From Lentzea aerocolonigenes (GTDB lineage Bacteria > Actinomycetota > Actinomycetes > Mycobacteriales > Pseudonocardiaceae), in the NCBI RefSeq assembly GCF_000955955.1, contig NZ_JYJG01000570.1, forward strand, positions 1-8,414: a stretch of DNA of 8,414 nucleotides, in the 5' to 3' direction. Shown piece by piece: positions 1 to 5,431 of this stretch. The translations under genes were made by a program, and so were the position numbers. The number at the start of each line of letters is the position of its first letter. Position 1 is the stretch's first letter. The notes below the pieces were generated by a model. That model was not told the DNA's origin and did no database searches. It worked only from the letters and a program-made list of their open reading frames with translations.

Positions 1-54
1 GACCCCACCCGGAGCGCACGTGAAAAGCCAAAGACGCCTCGGCTTCGGCATCGC

Positions 55-85
55 TTGACCTAGAGGCGGCTCTAGTTCGTAGGTT
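55..85 (+). promoter_or_regulatory. MerR-type promoter with dyad operator in a 19-bp spacer
   Basis: A -35 box TTGACC lies at 55-60 and a -10 box TAGGTT at 80-85, separated by 19 bases. A perfect 6-4-6 inverted repeat (CTAGAG, GCGG, CTCTAG) occupies 60-75, starting on the last base of the -35 box. An over-long 19-bp spacer with the dyad pressed against the -35 box is the known geometry of promoters controlled by MerR-family regulators, which untwist the DNA to activate. The expected transcription start falls at about 91-92, on the ATG of the aldo/keto reductase. The regulator gene is not in the window. Nothing else convincing is seen in 1-54. Confidence 0.62.
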
Positions 86-91
86 TTGCGC

Positions 92-1132
92 ATGACGATG
101 CGTTATCGCGTACTTGGGGGAACCGGTATCGAGGTCAGTCACCACTGCCTCGGCGCCATGATGTTCGGCGATGTCGCCAACAAGGACCACGACGAGGGCG
201 TGCGGATCATCCATCGCGCTCTGGAAGCGGGTATCAACTTCGTCGACACCGCCGACATGTACTCGGCCGGGGAGTCGGAGGTGATCGTCGGCAAGGCGTT
301 GCAAGGCCGGCGGGATGATGTCGTGCTGGCCACGAAGGTGCATTTCCCGCTGGGTGAGGGCCGTAATCGCAGCGGTAACTCGCGCCGGTACGTCGTGCGG
401 GCCGTCGAGGACAGTTTGCGGCGCCTGGGTACGGACTGGATCGACCTGTACCAGGTGCACCGGCCGGACTACTCGACGGACATCGAGGAGACGCTCTCGG
501 TGCTCACGGATTTGGTGCGGGACGGGAAGATCCGGGCGTTCGGGTGCTCGACGTTCCCGGCCGAGGAGATCGTTGAGGCGTACCACGTGGCGATGAATCG
601 TGGGCTGATGCGGTTCCGGACCGAGCAGCCGCCGTACTCGATGCTGGCGCGCGGGATCGAACGCTCGGTGCTGCCGGTGGCGCAGCGGCTTGGCATGGGT
701 GTGCTGGTGTGGAGTCCGTTGGCGAGCGGGTTCCTGTCGGGCAAGCATCGGAGGGGTGCGGCGGCGGAGGCGTTCCGGGCGACGTTGACGCCGGACCGGT
801 TCGACGAGTCGTTGGCCAGGAACGCGGCGAAGTTCGATGCGGTCGAGGAGTTCGCGAAGCTCGCGGATGAGATGGGGGTGTCGTTGCCCGCGTTGGCGAT
901 CGCGTTCGTGACCACGCATCCTGGCGTGACGTCCGCGATCACCGGGCCGCGCACCATGGAGCACCTGGAGTCGTTGCTGGAGGGGGCTGACCTGGTGTTG
1001 ACGGACGACGTGCTGGACCGGATCGATGAGATCGTGCCGCCCGGTACGGACACGTACGACGTGCACGGGTTTTGGAAGCCCGCGTCGCTGCTGGAGATCC
1101 ACCAGCGACGCAGGCCCCTGGATCAGCGCTGA
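92..1132 (+). CDS. Aldo/keto reductase
   Basis: This cytoplasmic NAD(P)H-dependent oxidoreductase of 346 residues is predicted to interconvert aldehydes or ketones and alcohols; the substrate cannot be read from sequence. It has the family's TIM-barrel pattern, with an opening motif RVLGGTGIEVS and CLGAMMFG, and the full catalytic tetrad Asp52, Tyr57 (VDTADMYS), Lys82 (LATKV) and His123 (YQVHRPD). The C-terminal cofactor-binding part includes TSAITGPRTMEHLE, the usual site contacting the NADP 2'-phosphate. Length is normal for the family. I chose ATG at 92 because the promoter at 55-85 places the mRNA 5' end there. TTG at 86 and ATG at 98 are also in frame. The gene converges on the next gene with a single base between the two stop codons, leaving no room for a private terminator. 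Confidence 0.93.
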   Translation: MTMRYRVLGGTGIEVSHHCLGAMMFGDVANKDHDEGVRIIHRALEAGINFVDTADMYSAGESEVIVGKALQGRRDDVVLATKVHFPLGEGRNRSGNSRRYVVRAVEDSLRRLGTDWIDLYQVHRPDYSTDIEETLSVLTDLVRDGKIRAFGCSTFPAEEIVEAYHVAMNRGLMRFRTEQPPYSMLARGIERSVLPVAQRLGMGVLVWSPLASGFLSGKHRRGAAAEAFRATLTPDRFDESLARNAAKFDAVEEFAKLADEMGVSLPALAIAFVTTHPGVTSAITGPRTMEHLESLLEGADLVLTDDVLDRIDEIVPPGTDTYDVHGFWKPASLLEIHQRRRPLDQR

Positions 1133-1133
1133 C

Positions 1134-2255
1134 CTACCACTGCTGGGTGGTCAGGCCGGTGCCGAGGTAGATCTGGTCGAAACCGTTGCCGTCGTTGTCG
1201 TCCGTGTAGACGACGGTGATGCGGCCCCACGGGTCGACGCCCGCGGCGGGTTCGTCCTGCCTGCCGGTGGCGTTGGAGACCGTGAGCCGGCGTGGAGGTC
1301 GGCCGGTCGTGGTGCCGTCGGGGTTGTAGACCTGCGTGTAGACGTCCAGAGCCTCGGCCGTGGTCACCGCGACGCCCAGTTGGTCGTCGATGCCGATCTG
1401 CGGGTCGGTGCCGGTGGTGCTGGCGACGGCGCCGCGTGGGGCACCGGCGGCGGTGAAGGACTGGGTTTTCACGCCGGACTGTTCCCAGGCGACTGCGAAG
1501 TCGCCGTTGAAGTTGGCCGCCACGGCGGGGTGCTTTCCTTGCCCCGTTGTGGTTTGCGCCTGCTTGACGCCGCCGGACGGGGTGAGGATCTTGCGGGCGA
1601 TGTTCGCGTCCGCCTCCCACGCGACGATGGCGTTGCCTGCCGCGCCCATGGCGACCTGGGGCTTGGCGTGGGTGCCGCCCGCGTTGCTGACCTGGGCCTC
1701 GTAGGTCTTGGACGAGATCGACGCGAACCCGCTGACGCGCACGGTGGGTGCTGCGGTGCCCTGCTGGTCCTCCCAGGTGACCGCGAAGCCGCCGGTGTCC
1801 GGATCGGCTGCGACGCTGGGGAAGTGCTGCTGGCCGTCGGCGCCGGCGTTGGCCGTGCCGGAGCCGGAGACGGTGCCGGCGGTTGACACGGAGCGGACCG
1901 CGATGTTGTAGAAGCCGTTGCCGTCCGGGTCTTCCGACCACACGACGACGGCGGTGCCGTCCTCGTGCAGCGAGACGTCGGGTTGCCAGTGGCGCCAGTT
2001 GCCGGTGCCGCCGGTGCTGAGCTTCTTCTCGTAGAGGGAGGTGCCCTCCTGGTAGAGGCGGATCCAGATGTCGGAGTGGATCGGGTCCTCGGGGGCGGTG
2101 GTGTCGCGGTCGTCCTCCCACACGACGGCCGTGTAACCGTTGCGGGTGGCGGAGACGGACGCGTTGTCCTGGTCGCCGGTCGAGTCGGTGTTGACCGTGG
2201 ACCACGTCATCGGGGCGGGTGCGAGGAGCAGCGAGGCGATCAGGAGTGTCTTCAC
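1134..2255 (-). CDS. Secreted seven-repeat protein, probable beta-propeller
   Basis: The 373-residue product begins with a Sec-type signal peptide (Lys2, hydrophobic core at about 3-13, likely cleavage after APA or near 16) and has no lipobox cysteine. The mature part holds seven copies of a 43-53 residue repeat, at about 31-83, 89-141, 144-193, 196-239, 241-283, 284-331 and 332-373. The recurring core is P-x-V-A, a turn with Gly, then F-A-V-x-W-E. Seven such units suggest a seven-bladed propeller. Two acidic loops, PDGNG at about 110-114 and NDGNG at about 354-358, resemble calcium-binding turns. GTG at 2255 is the chosen start: it overlaps the phoD stop as GTGA, implying translational coupling, and the next start (Met16) would remove the signal. 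The function is unknown. A ligand-binding or scaffold role beside PhoD is inference. Confidence 0.82.
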   Translation of the reverse strand: MKTLLIASLLLAPAPMTWSTVNTDSTGDQDNASVSATRNGYTAVVWEDDRDTTAPEDPIHSDIWIRLYQEGTSLYEKKLSTGGTGNWRHWQPDVSLHEDGTAVVVWSEDPDGNGFYNIAVRSVSTAGTVSGSGTANAGADGQQHFPSVAADPDTGGFAVTWEDQQGTAAPTVRVSGFASISSKTYEAQVSNAGGTHAKPQVAMGAAGNAIVAWEADANIARKILTPSGGVKQAQTTTGQGKHPAVAANFNGDFAVAWEQSGVKTQSFTAAGAPRGAVASTTGTDPQIGIDDQLGVAVTTAEALDVYTQVYNPDGTTTGRPPRRLTVSNATGRQDEPAAGVDPWGRITVVYTDDNDGNGFDQIYLGTGLTTQQW

Positions 2256-3766
2256 GGCGCCTGCAATCCGGGGTTGGTGGCCTCCACGACGTAGCTGCCG
2301 ACCGTCTTGACCGGGTAGTCGCGGACGGTGACCTTGTCGACGTAGCGGAAGTCGACCCGCATCTCGGTCGCGTTCGTGCGGGTGCTGACGTAGCCGCGCA
2401 GGTTCTTGAAGTACTTCACGTGCGGGTTGAGCGTCGGGTTGAGGCCGTTGTCGGCCGCGTTGCCGTCGCCGCCGGACGTGATCGACGTGGTGACGAGCTC
2501 GGTGCCGATGATCCGGTTCTGGGTCCCGTAGTTCTGCATGAGGTTCGCGGCCCAGCTGCGGTGCACGTCGCCGGTCAGCACGACGGTGCCCTTGTTGCCG
2601 CTGGCGTCCCACGCGTTCTGGACGCGGGTGCGGTTGGCGGTGTAGCCGTCCCACGCGTCCATGCTCTTCGAACCGTCCGCGGCGGCGAGGCGTTGGGCGA
2701 AGAACACCTGCTGGCCCAGGAAGTCCCAGGTGCCGAGCTTCTGGCGGAGGCCGTCGATCAGCCAGGTTTCCTGCGAGGTGCCGGTGAGCGTGCGGGCCGG
2801 GTCGTCGGCGGCCGGGCAGACCTTGGTGCCGTCGCCGCACGCCTGGTCGTCGCGGTACTGGCGGGTGTCGAGCAGGTGGAAGGTGGCGAGGCTGCCCCAG
2901 CGGACCCTGCGGTGCAGCAACATGTTCTCGGCCGTTGGGGCCTGGGCTGAGCGCAGTGGCATGTGCTCGTAGTACGCCTTGTACGCGGCTGCTCGGCGGG
3001 CCTTGAAGTCACCGGCCGGGCTGCTGTCGTTCCGGACGAGGCCGGCGTAGTTGTTCTCTACTTCGTGATCGTCCCAGACGACGAGCCAGGGCGCGGTGGC
3101 GTGCGCGGCCTGCAGGTCCGGGTCGGTCTTGTACTGGGCGTGGCGGACGCGGTAGTTGGCGAGCGTGCTGATCTCCGCTGCCGGGGCGAACTTGCGGACG
3201 CGCGTGGTGGTGGCGGCGCCTTCGTAGATGTAGTCGCCGAGGTGCAGGATCAGGTCGGGGTGTTCCTCGGCCATCCGGCGGTAGGCCGTGAAGTAACCCT
3301 CCTCGAAGTGGCTGCACGAGGCGAAGAGCATGCTCAGCTCGGGTTGGGTGCCGACGGCCGGTGCGGTGAGGGCGCGGCCCGCGGGGGAGATGTGGCCGCC
3401 GGTGCGGAAGCGGTACCAGTACTCGCGGCCGGGTTCGAGGCCGGTGAGGGTGACGTGCACGGAGTGGACGCTTGCCTGCTGCGTCGTGAAGGTGCCGGTG
3501 CGGGCGAGAGACGTGAAGCGCTCGTCGGTGGAGACCTGCCATTCGACGGCCGTGTTGGTGTTCGGCATGCCGCCGAGACCGTCGGCGTTGAGGGGGTTGG
3601 GGGCGAGGCGGGTCCAGATCACGAACCCGTCGGCGGCCGGTTCGCCCGATGCGACGCCGAGGGTGAAGGGGTAGCCGATCGCGTTGGCCAGCTTGGGAAC
3701 CAGTACGCCGGCACTCGCTCCCGCGAGGCCGCCCACGATGAAGGTGCGTCTCCGTAACGTGGTCAT
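2252..3766 (-). CDS. phoD: PhoD-type alkaline phosphatase / phosphodiesterase, Tat-exported
   Basis: This 504-residue enzyme is predicted to release phosphate from phosphomono- or diesters outside the membrane. The N terminus carries a twin-arginine signal (RRRTFIVGG, residues 5-13, then a weakly hydrophobic run ending ANA at 27-29), so it should be exported folded with its metals. A PhoD N-terminal beta domain spans about 31-135, with GVASGEP and VIWTRL. The metallophosphatase domain follows, with family metal-site motifs FASC (Cys151), LGDYIYE (Asp178, Tyr181), WDDHEVENN (231-239) and LTGDVHRSW (397-405). In Bacillus PhoD the Cys, Asp and Tyr equivalents bind iron alongside calcium. Length is normal. 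The gene lies 11 bases after the FAD gene stop and overlaps the repeat-protein start by four bases, so the three are probably cotranscribed. I saw no GTTCACC-type PhoP repeats upstream. Confidence 0.93.
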   Translation of the reverse strand: MTTLRRRTFIVGGLAGASAGVLVPKLANAIGYPFTLGVASGEPAADGFVIWTRLAPNPLNADGLGGMPNTNTAVEWQVSTDERFTSLARTGTFTTQQASVHSVHVTLTGLEPGREYWYRFRTGGHISPAGRALTAPAVGTQPELSMLFASCSHFEEGYFTAYRRMAEEHPDLILHLGDYIYEGAATTTRVRKFAPAAEISTLANYRVRHAQYKTDPDLQAAHATAPWLVVWDDHEVENNYAGLVRNDSSPAGDFKARRAAAYKAYYEHMPLRSAQAPTAENMLLHRRVRWGSLATFHLLDTRQYRDDQACGDGTKVCPAADDPARTLTGTSQETWLIDGLRQKLGTWDFLGQQVFFAQRLAAADGSKSMDAWDGYTANRTRVQNAWDASGNKGTVVLTGDVHRSWAANLMQNYGTQNRIIGTELVTTSITSGGDGNAADNGLNPTLNPHVKYFKNLRGYVSTRTNATEMRVDFRYVDKVTVRDYPVKTVGSYVVEATNPGLQAP

Positions 3767-3777
3767 GACCCGCAGGC

Positions 3778-4296
3778 TTACCGAACGCGGGTAAAGGCCC
3801 GCCTAACGGTGTGCGGCTTCAAAGTGGTTTCCCACCAAGAGAATGCGGCGTAGTCGTCCGGGTAGATGTCGAAGGCGTCCGCGAGCAGCTCGGCGGCGCA
3901 CAGCGGGATCTCGGTGTCCTGGACTGCCTTGTAGAGCAGGGCGACGTGGTTGCGGGACCAGGATTCCAGGCGCAGGCCGGGTAATCGGTCCGCTTCGCAG
4001 CACGGTTGGGCGCACACGACGATGTCGAACCACTCGTCCTCGTGGTCGTCGAAGGCGACCGTGACGCCGAAGCGGTCCGGCTGGAGCGAGGTGACGGTGC
4101 TGTGGCGGGTTTCGTAGTAGAGCGGGTACGGCAGGGCTGCGAGGCGTTTCGCTGCCTGCAGGTCCGGGCCTTTGAGCGGCACAGGGTCGTGGTGTTTGCC
4201 GTGGTCGATGAGCACGACTTCCCACGTGCTGCGGGTCAGTCTGAGCGCGGTCGCGAGGCCCGCGATCCCGGCGCCTACGACGAGTGCTGTGGCCAT
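3778..4296 (-). CDS. Shortened FAD-dependent oxidoreductase, possibly decayed
   Basis: The 172-residue product starts with a clear FAD-binding Rossmann motif, GAGIAGLATAL at residues 8-18, followed by VVLID. A later stretch (about 63-95) resembles the middle of PHBH-type flavin monooxygenases, ending FDIVVCA where the family usually has FDLVVGADG. The tail, with YAAFSWWETTLKPHTVRR, resembles the family's C-terminal helix. Full-length relatives are around 380-400 residues. This copy appears to have lost two internal blocks without losing frame, including the second FAD motif with its conserved Gly-Asp. Activity is doubtful. ATG at 4296 has a good ribosome site (GGAAGGGG, 6-base spacing). It is the first gene of the - strand unit and diverges from the MarR gene. 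It could be a genuine compact family or a pseudogene kept for transcription through phoD. Confidence 0.72.
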   Translation of the reverse strand: MATALVVGAGIAGLATALRLTRSTWEVVLIDHGKHHDPVPLKGPDLQAAKRLAALPYPLYYETRHSTVTSLQPDRFGVTVAFDDHEDEWFDIVVCAQPCCEADRLPGLRLESWSRNHVALLYKAVQDTEIPLCAAELLADAFDIYPDDYAAFSWWETTLKPHTVRRAFTRVR

Positions 4297-4321
4297 TGCC
4301 AGCCCCTTCCCCCTAGGATTG

Positions 4322-4350
4322 AGGCTAGCGAACGTTCAGAAATTTCTGAA
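4322..4350 (-). promoter_or_regulatory. Possible promoter for the FAD gene-phoD-repeat protein unit
   Basis: Read on the - strand, TTCAGA (4345-4350) and TAGCCT (4322-4327) are spaced by 17 bases and match the -35 and -10 consensus at about four of six positions each. The -35 part lies inside the 16-bp palindrome at 4335-4350, so a protein bound there should block this promoter. Actinomycete promoters are poorly conserved, so this is a weak call based on spacing and position only. Confidence 0.33.
4335..4350. promoter_or_regulatory. Perfect 16-bp palindromic operator, probably MarR/GbsR-bound
   Basis: TTCAGAAA followed directly by TTTCTGAA is a perfect palindrome with no spacer, in an AT-rich patch that stands out from the GC-rich surroundings. 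It sits in the 66-base divergent gap between the FAD gene (start 4296) and the MarR gene (start 4363), 12 bases before the latter. A second short palindrome, GAACGTTC at 4330-4337, overlaps its left edge. Size and position fit the binding site of a homodimeric winged-helix repressor controlling its own gene and the divergent one. Assigning it to the adjacent regulator is inference. Confidence 0.6.
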
Positions 4351-4362
4351 GGCTGGAGTGGT

Positions 4363-4833
4363 GTGACCGGCGAGACAGCACGCAGGGAAGCGGCCGAGCA
4401 CCTGGCGCTGACGCTGGTCGGTGCAGGGATGCAGCGGATGGGGGCGCGCGCGTTGGCGGCGTTCCTGTTCTCCGACAAGGAGTCGCTGACCGCGGGGGAT
4501 CTCGCCGACGAACTGGGTGTGAGTGCCGGATCGGTGTCCGGGGCGGTCAAGATGATCGTGCAGATGGGGCTGATCGAGCGGATCCACGTGGCGGGCAGCC
4601 GGCGTGAGCACTTCCGGATGCGCGACAACGCCTGGACCACGCTGTACTCGCGGCAGCACTCAGTGGTCGACGACGTGCTGACCGCCGTGGAGAAGGGGGT
4701 CGAGGCGGTCGGCCCCGGTCTCGCGCTGGAGCGGCTCGCCTACATGCGGGACTTCTACACGTTCCTGCTCAACGAGGCGCCGATGCTGGTGGAGCGGTTC
4801 GAGCAGCAGCGCCGTGGCGGATCCCGTCCATGA
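4363..4833 (+). CDS. MarR/GbsR-type winged-helix transcriptional regulator
   Basis: The 156-residue protein has a leading helix with AAEHLALTLVGAGMQRMGARALAAF (about 10-34). A winged helix follows at about 41-88: LTAGDLADELGVSAGSVSGAVKML-like pattern, then GLIERIHVAGSRREHFRM as the wing. The C-terminal helices (about 95-150) should form the dimer. This arrangement is typical of GbsR/MarR-like regulators in actinomycetes, which often control exporters. Here no transporter is adjacent, only the divergent FAD gene. GTG at 4363 was chosen because GGAG lies four bases upstream and the reading frame further left runs antisense to the FAD gene and through the operator. The last 65 bases overlap the 3' end of the convergent TetR gene. 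Autoregulation through the palindrome at 4335-4350 is likely. Confidence 0.85.
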   Translation: MTGETARREAAEHLALTLVGAGMQRMGARALAAFLFSDKESLTAGDLADELGVSAGSVSGAVKMIVQMGLIERIHVAGSRREHFRMRDNAWTTLYSRQHSVVDDVLTAVEKGVEAVGPGLALERLAYMRDFYTFLLNEAPMLVERFEQQRRGGSRP

Positions 4834-5320
4834 TCAGGTCCAGCATCCGCTTCGCCTGAGCCGGGTCGCCGTTCTGCGCGACGCCGATCAACAGGGTCAT
4901 CACGTCCATCGGCTCGGCCTGCGCGCCCATCGCGGTCAGCAGTGTCTCGACGGCGGCCGTCATCTTGGCGCGGCTGTGCTCGAACGGGTTGATGCCCAGC
5001 GCGATCACGGCCTGCAGCGCGTCCTTGAGGTCCTGCTTCGTGGCGATGTAGGCGATGAAGAGGTTCATCCACTCGCGTAGCGCGGCTTCCGGCTCGTTCG
5101 TCTCCAGCAGTTCGGGGGCGGCGGCGCAGAGCTTGTCGAGCTCGGTGCGGTAGACGGCCTCGATCAGGGCCTCGCGGGTGGGGAAGTGCCGGTAGAGCGT
5201 GCCGATGCCAACGCCCGCCTTCTTGGCGATGGCGCCCAGTGTCACGTCCTTCTCGTGGGTGAAGGCGTCCAGCGCCACCTCGAGCAGCACCCCGCGGTTG
5301 CGGACAGCGTCAGCACGCAC
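4769..5320 (-). CDS. TetR-family transcriptional regulator
   Basis: The 183-residue protein carries an N-terminal TetR helix-turn-helix at about 10-47, with VTLGAIAKKAGVGIGTLYRHFPTREALIEAV the diagnostic stretch. The all-helical remainder should form the ligand pocket and dimer face. It diverges from the SDR genes, and the gap holds two dyad operators, so it is predicted to repress the SDR pair and itself, released by an unknown small molecule. GTG at 5320 is the preferred start because it gives the usual RADAVRNR lead-in. GGAG lies about ten bases upstream, so the ribosome site is mediocre. An ATG at 5328 is out of frame. The C terminus ends in an Ala/Pro-rich tail after MDGIRHG, encoded in the 65 bases shared with the convergent MarR gene. 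Confidence 0.9.
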   Translation of the reverse strand: MRADAVRNRGVLLEVALDAFTHEKDVTLGAIAKKAGVGIGTLYRHFPTREALIEAVYRTELDKLCAAAPELLETNEPEAALREWMNLFIAYIATKQDLKDALQAVIALGINPFEHSRAKMTAAVETLLTAMGAQAEPMDVMTLLIGVAQNGDPAQAKRMLDLIMDGIRHGAAARTAPPASAPR

Positions 5321-5344
5321 TTCTTCATCACTCCACTGGGTAAC

Positions 5345-5374
5345 TTGCTAAACGGAGGACCCTCCGGTTACTGT
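5345..5374 (+). promoter_or_regulatory. Possible promoter for the SDR genes, operator in its spacer
   Basis: TTGCTA at 5345-5350 and TACTGT at 5369-5374 are 18 bases apart and fit loose -35 and -10 boxes. The left dyad operator (5350-5369) fills the spacer, so TetR binding would exclude RNA polymerase. A start near 5381 would leave an untranslated leader of about 50 bases containing the right operator. The match is moderate and other promoters in the gap are possible. Confidence 0.38.
5350..5369. promoter_or_regulatory. TetR operator, left copy
   Basis: This dyad has the core GGAGG-AC-CCTCC with flanks AAAC on the left and GGTT on the right. It is the near-exact inverted copy of the site at 5383-5402 (18 of 20 bases agree when one is reverse-complemented). 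It lies in the TetR-SDR divergent gap, where operators for a divergent TetR regulator are expected. Confidence 0.68.
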
Positions 5375-5382
5375 GGAACTCG

Positions 5383-5402
5383 AACCGGAGGAACCTCCGT
5401 TT
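5383..5402. promoter_or_regulatory. TetR operator, right copy
   Basis: The core is GGAGG-AA-CCTCC with flanks AACC on the left and GTTT on the right, the mirror of the left copy. The two dyad centres are 33 bases apart, close to three helical turns, so two dimers could sit on the same face of the DNA. Its position is 29 bases before the SDR start codon. Confidence 0.68.
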
Positions 5403-5431
5403 CAGTGTACGACACAGGTTGGGGATTTCAG

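Noticed and set aside
26..49. Imperfect stem GCCAAAG/CTTCGGC as a terminator.
   Set aside because: It has one mismatch, a long GC loop and no T run, so it is not convincing.
1..50. Possible end of an upstream gene (TGA at 21-23), or the start of a divergent gene from 50 on the - strand.
   Set aside because: Too short to test. The visible residues do not resemble a MerR or any other recognisable terminus.
469..1053. Long - strand open frame inside the aldo/keto reductase.
   Set aside because: Ser/Arg/Asn-rich composition without domains. It is a codon-bias shadow.
2256..2840. In-frame extension upstream of the seven-repeat protein that would make a 568-residue product.
   Set aside because: It is antisense-frame shadow within phoD, composed of Arg/Pro/His-rich low-complexity residues. 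The signal peptide begins exactly at GTG 2255.
3767..3800. Search for a PHO box ahead of phoD.
   Set aside because: Only 11 bases separate the genes and no GTTCACC-like direct repeats are seen there or near 4297-4362.
4006..4362. Open frame continuous with the start of the MarR gene, adding about 119 residues.
   Set aside because: It runs opposite the FAD gene and through the palindromic operator. A ribosome site and family-like start exist at 4363.
5186..5431. Open frame continuous with the first SDR, adding 82 residues.
   Set aside because: It lies antisense to TetR and across both operators. SDR homology and a ribosome site support ATG 5432.
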